Assembly: GCF_001898175.1 (NCBI RefSeq)
Contig: NZ_MKTH01000004.1
Location: 1-64,000, forward strand
Length of the DNA: 64,000 nt
Source of the DNA: Cellulomonas sp. 73-92
GTDB taxonomy: Bacteria > Actinomycetota > Actinomycetes > Actinomycetales > Cellulomonadaceae
Reading direction: 5' to 3'
Both the position numbers and the translations under genes were made by a program. This document shows, in pieces, positions 34,052 through 41,976 of this stretch; position 1 is the first letter of the stretch, and each line of letters starts with the position of its first letter. Under the pieces are notes generated by a model that was given only the letters and a program-made list of their open reading frames with translations, ran no database searches and was not told where the DNA came from.

Positions 34052-34375
34052 TCAGCTCGCCTCGGCCTCGTCGGCGGGGAGGCGGTCGTCGCCGTAGGTG
34101 GCGGTGACCTGGCTGATGACGATGCGGTACCCGTCGTACCAGCGTGCGACCTGGCCCTTGGCTTCGCGGTGGGTGGGGAACCGGGCGAGCTTGGCGACGT
34201 CCTTCTTGTCGGCGAAGTTGTAGATGGCGTTGATCACATTACCGTCGGGCGACAGGTACTTCTCGACGCGCTGGAAGCCGGGCAGGCCGCGGGCGTACTC
34301 GTCGATCTGGGCGTCGAGGTGGTGGAAGTCGTCGTCGTAGGTGCCGGGCTTGAAGATGAACTGGCAGCACATCAT
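34052..34375 (-). CDS. Small antibiotic-biosynthesis-monooxygenase-like protein
   Basis: 107-residue single-domain protein with the ferredoxin-like pattern of ABM/EthD-type proteins (FIFKPGTYDDDFHHLDAQID, then GFQRVEKYLSPDGN and the strand IVISQVTATY). Such dimeric proteins are small oxygenases, isomerases or ligand sensors. It ends 2 bp before the PLP enzyme. No cofactor motif is visible, and the function is unknown. Confidence 0.65.
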   Translation of the reverse strand: MMCCQFIFKPGTYDDDFHHLDAQIDEYARGLPGFQRVEKYLSPDGNVINAIYNFADKKDVAKLARFPTHREAKGQVARWYDGYRIVISQVTATYGDDRLPADEAEAS

Positions 34376-34423
34376 GGGAGTTCTCCTGATTTCGGGTCGT
34401 ACGGGTCTGGGGTGGTCTGCGCG

Positions 34424-35134
34424 TCAGGCTCGGATGGTCCGGCGGGCTGAGCGGACGTCCGGGCCGAGCCGGGCGAGGTGGGCGAGTAGGTCGTCGGCGA
34501 CCGCGTTGAGGGCCTCGTCGGTCAGTGGGTCGAGGGCGTCGAGGATGAACAGGGCGGTCGTGGTGTCGTCTGCAAGTTGCGTGCGTCGTCCCTGGCGCCA
34601 GTTCCAGCGGCGGCAGGTCACGCCGATCTCGTCGCACCACACGACCTCGCCGGGTTCGGGGTGCTCGACGACATCGGCTCCGTCGGCAACGGTGTCGAAC
34701 GGCTCCTCGCCCGTGGCCCGCACGAGCCGCGGCGGCCCGTCGTAGCGGTTCAGGTCTTCACCGCCGAGCGGGATCTGGTGGAGGACCGAGACGGCGTTGT
34801 AGAGGTCGGTGAGCCGGTTGACCCGCGGCAGACCTGCCTCGGAGCCGGCACGCCTGGTGAGCGCTTCGAGACTGTTGCGGGTGCGTTGCGGCTTGGCGCC
34901 GAACGCCCGATAAGCATCCCGCCAGGAGGCGATGGGGGGAAGCTCCTCGACCGCATGGCCGTCGAGCTCGCGCACCGCCGCCTCCGCGGCGGCGAGCAGT
35001 GCCTCGCTGTGCTGGTCGCTGGCTCCTGGTGTGATGCCGTCGACAGCCAGGAGCAGGACGCGGTAGTCCGGGCGCAGCCCGAAGACCGCGCTGTCGACAC
35101 AGGCGCCGTTGAGGAAGGAACTGAGGTCAGGCAT
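34424..35134 (-). CDS. B3/B4 tRNA-editing-domain protein
   Basis: 236-residue stand-alone protein of the B3/B4 family, a domain otherwise found in the phenylalanyl-tRNA synthetase beta chain (PDYRVLLLAVDGI near the N-terminus, FGAKPQRTRNSLEAL in the middle, then VNRLTDLYNAVSV and PLGGEDL). In the synthetase this fold hydrolyses mischarged tRNA; stand-alone forms may edit mischarged tRNAs or bind amino-acid-like ligands. The ATG at 35134 overlaps the end of the upstream XRE-cupin gene by 8 bp, indicating coupled translation. Confidence 0.7.
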   Translation of the reverse strand: MPDLSSFLNGACVDSAVFGLRPDYRVLLLAVDGITPGASDQHSEALLAAAEAAVRELDGHAVEELPPIASWRDAYRAFGAKPQRTRNSLEALTRRAGSEAGLPRVNRLTDLYNAVSVLHQIPLGGEDLNRYDGPPRLVRATGEEPFDTVADGADVVEHPEPGEVVWCDEIGVTCRRWNWRQGRRTQLADDTTTALFILDALDPLTDEALNAVADDLLAHLARLGPDVRSARRTIRA

Positions 35135-35750
35135 CGTTCGCAGCCGCCTTGCTGGTCTTGTTGGACTTGGGGGAGGTGCCGACACCCGGCTCGAAGACGG
35201 TCAGGGAGAACCGAGCCGGTTCCGTGCCGGCGTTGGCGTATCCGTGGTCGACGTCCCCGGCGAACCCGATGGCGTCTCCGGCGTTGAGGGTGGCTTTCTG
35301 GTCGCCGACCGTCACGGTGACGCTGCCGTGGTGAACTTGCAGGAGCTCGTGGGTCCCGGCCACGTGCGCCTCGCTCGCGTGGGCGTCCCCGACCCCAAGT
35401 GTCCAGTCCCACAGCTCAAGGACGTCGGGAGGCTGGGTGCCGGCCACCAGCACTCCACGGCCGCCTGCGTCGCCGGTCCACAGCGCGGCGCCCTCCCCGC
35501 TCCGGGTCACCTTCAGAGGTGCCGCCTCCGGGGGTTCGACCAGTGCCGGGAGCCCGACGCCGAGGGCGTCGCTGAGCCGCAGCAGCGTCCCCACGCTGGG
35601 GTTGGCTGCACCCTGCTCGACGTTGACAAGCATCCGGCGGCTCACGCCGGCCAGGTCGGACAGCTGGTCGAGGGTCAGGCGACGAGCCTGCCGCTCGTGA
35701 CGGACCCGGCCACCGATGGCGGAGGCGAGCGAAGCGGTACTCTGATCCAT
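35127..35750 (-). CDS. XRE-family regulator with C-terminal cupin domain
   Basis: 207-residue regulator. The helix-turn-helix (about residues 10-65, LTLDQLSDLAGVSRRMLVNV) is followed by a cupin sensor (HASEAHVAGTHELLQVHHG, then GDAIGFAGDVDHGY) that typically binds a small ligand or metal. It is the first gene of the five-gene operon. No ribosome site precedes ATG 35750. Instead a -10 box ends about 6 nt before it, so the transcript probably starts at the ATG itself (leaderless). GTGCAC repeats within the promoter suggest autoregulation. Confidence 0.85.
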   Translation of the reverse strand: MDQSTASLASAIGGRVRHERQARRLTLDQLSDLAGVSRRMLVNVEQGAANPSVGTLLRLSDALGVGLPALVEPPEAAPLKVTRSGEGAALWTGDAGGRGVLVAGTQPPDVLELWDWTLGVGDAHASEAHVAGTHELLQVHHGSVTVTVGDQKATLNAGDAIGFAGDVDHGYANAGTEPARFSLTVFEPGVGTSPKSNKTSKAAANDA

Positions 35751-35756
35751 CTGTGC

Positions 35757-35785
35757 AACATAGTGCACTTGATAGTGCACCTCAA
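35757..35785 (-). promoter_or_regulatory. Leaderless promoter of the XRE-cupin operon with GTGCAC repeats
   Basis: Minus strand: -35 TTGAGG (35785-35780), 17-bp spacer, -10 TATGTT (35762-35757), 6 nt before the ATG. GTGCAC occurs at 35763-35768 and 35775-35780 and GTGCAA at 35753-35758, one helical turn apart: a probable operator array. Confidence 0.7.
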
Positions 35786-35809
35786 TATCGGATGGGGTCG
35801 CTGGCCGGC

Positions 35810-36067
35810 TCAGCTGCCGTGGGAGACGGCGACCGGGCGCCCGAGCGACTTCCGGACCATCGACCAGAACGAGACCGCGGCCCACACACCCTCGAGCAGG
35901 ATGAAACCCCACTCCCGGCTCAGAACAGCCGTGACGGTCAGCGCGGCTGAACCCGCGAAGTTGACCGCAAGGTAGGTGTAGGACGACTGCTGCAGGCGCC
36001 CACCCAACGCCGCAACGAAGGCAGCCAGGATGAGCAGCGACCCGGTGACCTGGACGACGTCGTACAT
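35810..36067 (-). CDS. Small CBU_0592-like integral membrane protein
   Basis: 85-residue protein with three hydrophobic segments (VTGSLLILAAFVAALGG, YTYLAVNFAGSAALTVTAV and WGFILLEGVWAAVSFWSMV). It resembles a family of small uncharacterised membrane proteins. GAGGAG lies 8 nt upstream of ATG 36067. It is transcribed in the same direction as the XRE operon, which starts 60 bp beyond its end, but has no known functional link to it. Confidence 0.7.
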   Translation of the reverse strand: MYDVVQVTGSLLILAAFVAALGGRLQQSSYTYLAVNFAGSAALTVTAVLSREWGFILLEGVWAAVSFWSMVRKSLGRPVAVSHGS

Positions 36068-36195
36068 GACGAGACTCCTCACGACACCGTCTTGTCGCTG
36101 GCCGGGTACGGCGTGCCTCGTCCGGTCGCCCGCTCGGGCGCTCCGACCATTGTGCTGGATCCCGGCAGCCTGCGGATGGTCAGATGCGTCACCTG

Positions 36196-36852
36196 TCATA
36201 GCCCGAGGTCGCGACTGGAGGTGTACTCCAGAGCTTGAGCGGGACGGATGTAGCGCTCGATGAGAGTCGAGAGCCGTTTGTGACGAGTCTGGGCGGCGAT
36301 GCGGTCCAGGGAGACGCCGGCGACGGCTGCGGAGGTGGTGTGGCCGGCGCGGAGGGAGTGGGGGGTGATCCGCGCGGCGTCGAACCCTGCTGCGCGGGCG
36401 CGGTTGCGCAGGGCGATCGCGATCGCCTGCCCGGAGATCGGGTGGAGGCTGACGGTTCCTCGTTGCAGGCTGGTGAACAGCGGGCCTGGTGCCCGGCCGC
36501 GGCGGTCGAGCCATTCGTTCAGTGCTGCAACGGGGTCGGTGACCGCATGCTGGCCGTTCACCACGGCCACGCGCTGCCCTTCGCCCTCCTGGTCGGTCTT
36601 CGACCTGCTCACGGTCACGACAACACCGCCGGGTTGGTGCTCGATATCGCTCACAGTGAGGGCTGCCAGCTCAGAGCGGCGTAATGCGGAGGCGAAGCCG
36701 AGCAGGATGATCGCGGCGTCGCGGGCGCCCTTGGGGGTGGTGCGGTCGATGGCGGTGACGATCCTGCGGATGTCGTCGGTCTGCAGCGGCCGTGCTTGGC
36801 GTCGGGGTGCGGCCCCGATGAGACGGCGTAGCCCGAGCCGGACCTGGCGCAC
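36196..36852 (-). pseudogene. Tyrosine recombinase, truncated to its catalytic domain
   Basis: 218 residues of a phage-type integrase: Arg in ALRRSELAAL, Lys in SRSKTDQ, HSLRAGHTT (HxxR), and HKRLSTLIERYIR with the nucleophile Tyr. The arm- and core-binding N-terminal domains are absent. Upstream DNA still encodes a short in-frame family piece (DPVLSEGVRQVR) but then runs into the complete integrase gene. It is probably a relic cut by insertion or recombination of the neighbouring integrase, though the catalytic residues are intact. Confidence 0.7.
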
Positions 36853-36871
36853 CCCTTCCGACAGGACCGGG

Positions 36872-38020
36872 TCACGCTGTGGCTGTGGGCCGAGCGGGCG
36901 GTGCGGCCTTGGCCGACATCGCCGCTGCGATGGCGGCGTCGCGCTCGTCGGTTGCGTGTTGGTAGCGCGCCACGATTGTCGGCGTCGTATGGCCCGCGCG
37001 GTTCTGCAGCTCGGCGACGGTCGCGCCAGCCTGTCCAGCCCAGGTCAGACCGGAGTGCCGCAGCGTGTGGAAGCTGAAGCCTCGGGGGAGGCTCGACTTC
37101 GCCACAGCCCCGCTGACATACCCGCCGAGCGTGCGGCGATGCATGTGCCGGTCCTGACCGGGGTAGAGCGGGAACAGCAACCCGTCAGGCCCTTCGTTCG
37201 TATGCGCTAGAAGGTGGGCGCGGATCTCTCCGGCCAGGTGCGGTGGGACGTGGACCGTGCGTGTGCCGGCCCGTGTCTTGGGGGCGCCGACGATCGGTTC
37301 GCCCCGCACGAATGTCACCGCACGGCTCACCGCGATGGCGTGCGGTGTGACGTCCGCTCGGCGAAGTTCGAGGACCTCCCCGATTCGTAGCGAGCACCAG
37401 GCGCCGAGCTTGATCGCGAGGCCGAGGCGGTCCGGGACCAGCCCGGCGAGCTCGTCGACCTGTTCTGCCGATGCCACTGTCTTGTCTCGAGAGCTCGGCG
37501 ACTGCCCGGCTCCGCGAATCACGAGGGGGTTGGCGGTAAGGAGGTCGTCGTCTTCGACGGCGGTACGCAGGATGGCCCGCACCAGGGCGTACACCCGCGC
37601 ACGGTTGGTGGGGCGACTGGGGGAGAGCTGCCGATACCAGGCGCGCATGTCGTCCTTCATCAGACCCGCCACTCGGCGATCGCCAAGGATCGGCATGACG
37701 TGCAGGTCGAGGTACCTCTCATACAGCGCGCGCGTCGCGGGCCGCAGCGGCTCTCCGCGGCTGTTGCGTCGCTCCTCGATCCACCGTGCCGCGTAGTCCC
37801 GGAAGGTCACATCGGAGGCGAGCGCTTTGGGGCGCAGGATGCCGTCGGCGAGCTCGGTGCGCTGCCGGGCGAGCCACAGTTCCGCGTCCTTCTTCGTGTC
37901 GAACGTCGTCCCCGCGTTCACCCACTGTCGCGGGACTGCGTCGGGGATCGTGTACCTGGCGCGCCAACGCCCGGACGGCAGCTGGGCTACAGCCCCGAAT
38001 CCCGACCTCGATCTGGCCAC
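36872..38020 (-). CDS. Tyrosine-type site-specific integrase
   Basis: 382-residue phage/ICE-type integrase. An N-terminal arm-binding-like region (GRWRARYTIPDAVPRQW), a core-binding domain (VTFRDYAARWIEERRNS) and a catalytic domain follow in order. The catalytic domain has Arg in SLRIGEVLEL, HTLRHSGLTW, His in GHTTPTIVARYQH and its Tyr. The start is GTG 38020. It is the likely driver of the integrated element that reaches left to the tRNA fragment at 31.8 kb, and its 5' side faces the chromosome near 38.1 kb as expected. No second tRNA copy was found there. Confidence 0.88.
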   Translation of the reverse strand: MARSRSGFGAVAQLPSGRWRARYTIPDAVPRQWVNAGTTFDTKKDAELWLARQRTELADGILRPKALASDVTFRDYAARWIEERRNSRGEPLRPATRALYERYLDLHVMPILGDRRVAGLMKDDMRAWYRQLSPSRPTNRARVYALVRAILRTAVEDDDLLTANPLVIRGAGQSPSSRDKTVASAEQVDELAGLVPDRLGLAIKLGAWCSLRIGEVLELRRADVTPHAIAVSRAVTFVRGEPIVGAPKTRAGTRTVHVPPHLAGEIRAHLLAHTNEGPDGLLFPLYPGQDRHMHRRTLGGYVSGAVAKSSLPRGFSFHTLRHSGLTWAGQAGATVAELQNRAGHTTPTIVARYQHATDERDAAIAAAMSAKAAPPARPTATA

Positions 38021-38236
38021 CCAGCGATGGTGGCAGTGTCACAAGGAGTGTCACAAGAGGGCCGATTTGGGTTCCGCGACGTTCCTCTCCCTTCACGCGG
38101 ATGTGGCCGTTGACCTGGCCAAAGACCAGTTCTGGTGCAGGTCGGCGAGCTGCATCTGGGTGTTTCGAATCCTGGGGGCGGAGCCGCTCCGACGCCCGTC
38201 CCCGCTCGCCCGGCCCCAGCCCGGCCGACCACGCTC

Positions 38237-38280
38237 TTGGCATACCCACCGGGGTATCGCTACGATACCCATCAGGGTAT
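38237..38280 (+). promoter_or_regulatory. Rhodanese promoter with two CsoR/CstR-type operators
   Basis: -35 TTGGCA (38237-38242), 18-bp spacer, -10 TACGAT (38261-38266). Two dyads overlap it: ATACCC-ACCG-GGGTAT (38242-38257) and ATACCC-ATCA-GGGTAT (38265-38280), each with perfect 6-bp arms, 23 bp apart. This resembles operators of the CsoR/RcnR/CstR repressor family, where CstR controls persulfide genes. Confidence 0.7.
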
Positions 38281-38303
38281 TCGTCGTTCGTGGGGAGACA
38301 TCG

Positions 38304-38675
38304 GTGGGCACGCTTGTCAGGACCCTCGTCGCGGCGGTCGTCGCGCTGGCCGCGGTCGTCGGGCTGGGCGCCTGCTCATCGCACGGCGACGCCGCGGTGC
38401 CTGCCGGCTCGGTCGTCATCGACGTCCGCACCGGCGCCGAGTACGCCGCCGGCCACCTCCAGGGTGCCGTCAACATCGACGTCGAGGACGCCGGCTTCGC
38501 GACCCGGGTGGGCCAGCTCCCCAAGGACGGCCACTACCTCGTGTACTGCCGGACCGGCAGCCGTGCCGGTGCGGCGAAGGCCCAGATGGCGTCGCTGGGC
38601 TTCACCGACGTCACCAACCTGGGCGGCGTCGACGCCGCCTCCAGGACGACCCATCTGGCCGTCGTGACCCACTAG
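38304..38675 (+). CDS. Rhodanese-like lipoprotein
   Basis: 123-residue secreted or membrane-anchored rhodanese (sulfurtransferase). The signal TLVRTLVAAVVALAAVVGLG is followed by Ala-Cys in a lipobox. The rhodanese fold has VVIDVRTGAEYAAGHLQGAV and the active-site loop YCRTGSRAG with catalytic Cys. The GTG at 38304 is preceded by GGGGAGA. It probably transfers sulfane sulfur outside the membrane. It sits under CstR-like operators and is followed 18 bp later by a DUF2892 membrane protein, the pairing found fused in E. coli YgaP. Confidence 0.88.
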   Translation: MGTLVRTLVAAVVALAAVVGLGACSSHGDAAVPAGSVVIDVRTGAEYAAGHLQGAVNIDVEDAGFATRVGQLPKDGHYLVYCRTGSRAGAAKAQMASLGFTDVTNLGGVDAASRTTHLAVVTH

Positions 38676-38693
38676 AGACCTGTGGAGGTCCTC

Positions 38694-38918
38694 GTGTCCG
38701 TGCTGCTCTTCCTCGGCTCCCCCGCCGGCCGGTGGACGCGTGCCGTCGCCGGCGTCGTGCTGATCGTCCTCGGCGCCCTGCTCGGCGGCGGCTGGTGGGC
38801 GCTGGCCGCGCTCGGCGTCGTCTTCGTCCTCGTCGGCGCGCTCGACGTGTGCCTGCTGGCCCCGTTGGCGCACCGCCCGTTGCGCGGCGCGGCCTTCCGG
38901 GCCGTCGCGGGGCGGTGA
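38694..38918 (+). CDS. DUF2892-like small membrane protein
   Basis: 74-residue protein with two transmembrane helices (AVAGVVLIVLGALLGGGWW and ALAALGVVFVLVGALDVCLL). I chose GTG 38694 because GGAGG lies 6 nt upstream; GTG 38682 lacks a site. It resembles the membrane half of YgaP-type rhodaneses, and gene order supports a role in sulfane-sulfur handling at the membrane. Confidence 0.7.
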   Translation: MSVLLFLGSPAGRWTRAVAGVVLIVLGALLGGGWWALAALGVVFVLVGALDVCLLAPLAHRPLRGAAFRAVAGR

Positions 38919-39284
38919 ATCTGGCGGTCGCCGTGCGCGTCTGACATCTCACACGTTCCCGCGTGGCATCGGCGGTGGGCGCGGCGTACCGTCGAAATCG
39001 TCGGTTCGGGATTGACGGGTTCGGGACCTGGGCCTGGCGAACGCAGATCCGACGCGGAGAGAAAGATCGTGGCGTCGACGCACGACTCTGCTGCGATCCG
39101 CTCCCGAAGCCGGCCTCTGCCGGATGGCGGCCCCGGATGGCGGCCAGGGCCGCTGACCTGTGTCGCGCCACCACCGTGGACACGATGTCGGTGCGTCGCA
39201 TCCGGTGATCACGACAGTTCTCGGTCAGGGCGACAACCGGCTCACGCCCGCGCATTGATTCCTTGACATCGAAGGAGTTGCGCC
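38919..39284. other. Gap before the aquaglyceroporin gene
   Basis: 366 bp without a supported gene. GAAGGAG for the next gene is at its right end; no convincing promoter or RNA structure is seen. Confidence 0.4.
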
Positions 39285-40229
39285 GTGAGCGACATCACAC
39301 CGCTCAGGAATGCGTTGCGTCACGGAAGTCCGCTCAAGCGACTGGGCGGCACGTGGGGCGAGGTGCTCGCTGAGTTCCTGGGAACCTTTGTTCTCATCGC
39401 CTTCGGCGACGGCGTCGTGGCGATGGCCGTGGCCGGCCTGCCCGGTTCGGGGCGCACGTCCGGCCCGAACGTCATCTTCGCGGCGGCCGGCGACTGGCTG
39501 CTCATCACCTGGGGATGGGCCCTGGCCGTGGCGCTGGCCGTGTACGTCGCGGGCGGGGTCAGCGGCGCCCACCTCAACCCGGCCGTGACGTTGGCCTTCG
39601 CGGTGCGCCGCAAGTTCGCGTGGAGCAAGGTGCTCCCGTACTGGTTCGCCCAGCTGGTCGGTGCCTTCACCGGCGCGGCGCTCGTCTACCTCGTCTACCA
39701 CAACGCGATCGACGCGTTCAACAAGGCGGCCGGGACCGCCCGGAACGCGGCCGGCGGGCTGGCGACGTACTCGATCTTCGCCACCTTCCCGGCGCCGTAC
39801 TTCAACGGCGGCTGGGTCGGTCCGCTCGTCGACCAGATCGTCGGCACCGGCTTCCTGGTGCTCTTCGTCGTGGCCCTCATCGACCTGCGCAACACCGCGG
39901 TCAAGGCCAACCTCGGTCCGCTGCTCATCGGGCTGGCGGTCGCGGCGATCGGCATGTCGTACGGCGCGAACGCCGGGTACGCCATCAACCCCGCGCGTGA
40001 CCTCGGTCCGCGCCTCTTCGCCTGGATCGCCGGCTGGGGGCAGGTGGCGATGCCGGGCACCGTCGACGGGAAGTTCTCCGCCTACTTCTGGATCCCGATC
40101 GTCGGGCCGCTGATCGGCGGGGTGATCGGCGTGATCCTCTACGACCTGTTCGTGGGGGACGTCCTGCACTCGCGCGTCATCGAGCGCGGCATCGCGGCTG
40201 AGCCCGGGCCGGCCGTCGAGGAGGTGTAG
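39285..40229 (+). CDS. MIP-family aquaglyceroporin (glycerol-facilitator-like)
   Basis: 314-residue channel with six helices and the two pore half-loops HLNPAVTL and AINPARDLG. The Asp after NPAR (NPARD) is the classic mark of glycerol-type facilitators rather than strict water channels. The GTG at 39285 has GAAGGAG upstream. The extended loop between helices 4 and 5 (FATFPAPYFNGGWVG) is typical of GlpF. No glycerol kinase is nearby. Its place between rhodanese and sulfide-oxidoreductase genes is curious, as such channels can also pass small uncharged solutes including H2S; that link is speculative. Confidence 0.9.
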   Translation: MSDITPLRNALRHGSPLKRLGGTWGEVLAEFLGTFVLIAFGDGVVAMAVAGLPGSGRTSGPNVIFAAAGDWLLITWGWALAVALAVYVAGGVSGAHLNPAVTLAFAVRRKFAWSKVLPYWFAQLVGAFTGAALVYLVYHNAIDAFNKAAGTARNAAGGLATYSIFATFPAPYFNGGWVGPLVDQIVGTGFLVLFVVALIDLRNTAVKANLGPLLIGLAVAAIGMSYGANAGYAINPARDLGPRLFAWIAGWGQVAMPGTVDGKFSAYFWIPIVGPLIGGVIGVILYDLFVGDVLHSRVIERGIAAEPGPAVEEV

Positions 40230-40237
40230 GGACGACC

Positions 40238-40277
40238 GTCGGGCGGCCGAGGCGGTGACCCGCTCCGGCCGCCCGAC
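40238..40277 (+). terminator. Terminator after aquaglyceroporin
   Basis: 12-bp perfect stem GTCGGGCGGCCG (40238-40249) with CGGCCGCCCGAC (40266-40277), 16-nt loop, 9 bp past the stop. Confidence 0.75.
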
Positions 40278-40325
40278 GCACGTCGAGCCCGTCCGGTCGT
40301 CGGGCTCGCGACCAGGGCGCCGCGG

Positions 40326-40478
40326 TCAGCCGTGCCCGCGGAGGATGACGCGCATCATCTTGAGGTTGAGGGCGGCGAACCGGAGCAGCTGGAACGCCAC
40401 GTTCCGGCGCCGGGCGAGGGTTCTCGGCGTCGGCAGCGGTGCCGACGCGATCGCCTCACCGGTCACTGCGTCACTCAT
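40326..40478 (-). CDS. Small conserved-looking protein, 50 residues
   Basis: Minus-strand ORF with AAGGAG 7 nt upstream of ATG 40478. The product is basic and amphipathic (TPRTLARRRNVAFQLLRFA, ending KMMRVILRGHG). It lies 40 bp after the sulfide:quinone-oxidoreductase-like gene and is probably co-transcribed. The function is unknown; the strong ribosome site is the main evidence that it is real. Confidence 0.65.
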   Translation of the reverse strand: MSDAVTGEAIASAPLPTPRTLARRRNVAFQLLRFAALNLKMMRVILRGHG

Positions 40479-40518
40479 CACCAGCTCCTTCGGTCGTCGG
40501 CCGGCGCGGGCACGGGGG

Positions 40519-41976
40519 TCACTCCGGGATGAGGAACCACAGGGGCCGAGCCTTGGCCTTGTAGAGGAACAGGTAGTGCAGCATCGCCTTGATCCAGTGC
40601 CCCGCCAGGCCCAGCTCGCCCGACGTGCCGCGCACGTCGCGGCCGGTGGCCGGGTACCGCCGCCAGTCCGGGACGACCGGGAACATCGTCATCGAGGCGG
40701 CCGACCCGCGGGTCAACCCCGTGCCGGCGGACGCCACGCACGCCGCACCCATGGCCGCCATCGACGCCTTGTGCGGCTGCGCCTGCTCGCCGCGCTCGAT
40801 GAGGTCCTTGATGGTGAGCGCCACCGCCTTGGCCATGATCCCGGAGGGCATCCCGGTGCGTGGCGGCGCCGGGGTGATGACCGTCCCGTTCGGGCTCGTG
40901 TGCGGCGCCGAGATCTGGTGGGGCGGGGCGAACGCGATGCCCGGGGCGAAGACGTTCGGGTAGCTGGGGTTGCGGTAGGTCGTCGGCCAGTCGTCGGCCG
41001 ACCACTGGTCGTAGGGCTTCGGCGTGTAGTCGGCGTCCACCTTGGTCAGGCCGCTCGGGGCGAACAGCCGGTCGGTGACGTCCGCGCCGGCGCGGTCGTA
41101 GGCCTTGAGGTCGGCGCCGCGGAACGGCGGCAGCAGCATCGCGAAGTCGAACGCGAGCGAGTGCTCCGAGCCGTCCAGCTGCTCGTAGGTCAGCATCCCG
41201 GGCTCCACCCGCTGCACGTGGGCGCGCAGGATCGCCTTGACGCCGCGCTCGCGGAAGAGCGACTCCGTCCACGTCTTCGACGACATGGTGTAGCCCATCT
41301 GCGTGAAGCTCATGCCGCCCACGCCGAAGTCGCCCAGGTCGTACTCGTTGGACAGGTAGACGAGCTCGGCCTTGTCCCGCACGCCGTGCGCGCGCAGCTC
41401 GTGCTCCACGTTGAACGTGTACTCGAAGGCGGCGCCCTCGCACGTGCACATCCCGTGCCCGGTGCCGATGACGATCGTCTTGTGCTCGCCGCGCTTCATC
41501 GCGGCGATGAGGTCCGCAAACACCGCCGAGGTCGCGGCGGCGTGCGACGCGGTGCACACGGACAGCGAGTTGGCCTCCGGGCCGAGCCCCGGCGTCGCGG
41601 CGAAGTTGAGCTTCGGGCCGGTGGCGTTGATGAGGTAGTCGTAGCCGATCCGCTCGATCGCGCCCCGCGTCTCCGAGCGCGTCGAGGACGCCTCGACCTG
41701 CGGCCGGGGGTCGTCGGCGGTGCCCTCGGGGAAGATCGTCGTGGCCAGCGCCTGGTGGAAGTCGATGCCCAGCCGGCGGTAGACCGGAGCGAGGGGGAAC
41801 ACCACCTTGTCGGCGCTCATCCTGCCGACGCCCACCCAGATGTTGGACGGGATCCAGTTCCACTGGGCGCTCGGCGAGACCACGACGACCTCGTGCTCAC
41901 GAGCGAGCATCCGCCTCAGGTGCAGCGCCGCGGTGTGCCCCGCGATCCCTGCCCCGAGGATCACCACGCGTGCCAT
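40519..41976 (-). CDS. Sulfide:quinone oxidoreductase-like FAD flavoprotein
   Basis: 485-residue pyridine-nucleotide-disulfide-type flavoprotein. The FAD-binding Rossmann motif is VVILGAGIAGHTAALHL at the N-terminus, and family cysteines occur in LSVCTASHA and GMCTCEGAAFEY. A membrane-associated C-terminus ends KAMLHYLFLYKAKARPLWF. This fits sulfide:quinone oxidoreductase or a close relative, passing electrons to the quinone pool. I set the start at ATG 41976 because AAGGAGG lies just upstream, yet the frame stays open for another 112 codons (see next entry). The third SQR cysteine is not evident, so sulfide as substrate is likely but unproven. Confidence 0.78.
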   Translation of the reverse strand: MARVVILGAGIAGHTAALHLRRMLAREHEVVVVSPSAQWNWIPSNIWVGVGRMSADKVVFPLAPVYRRLGIDFHQALATTIFPEGTADDPRPQVEASSTRSETRGAIERIGYDYLINATGPKLNFAATPGLGPEANSLSVCTASHAAATSAVFADLIAAMKRGEHKTIVIGTGHGMCTCEGAAFEYTFNVEHELRAHGVRDKAELVYLSNEYDLGDFGVGGMSFTQMGYTMSSKTWTESLFRERGVKAILRAHVQRVEPGMLTYEQLDGSEHSLAFDFAMLLPPFRGADLKAYDRAGADVTDRLFAPSGLTKVDADYTPKPYDQWSADDWPTTYRNPSYPNVFAPGIAFAPPHQISAPHTSPNGTVITPAPPRTGMPSGIMAKAVALTIKDLIERGEQAQPHKASMAAMGAACVASAGTGLTRGSAASMTMFPVVPDWRRYPATGRDVRGTSGELGLAGHWIKAMLHYLFLYKAKARPLWFLIPE

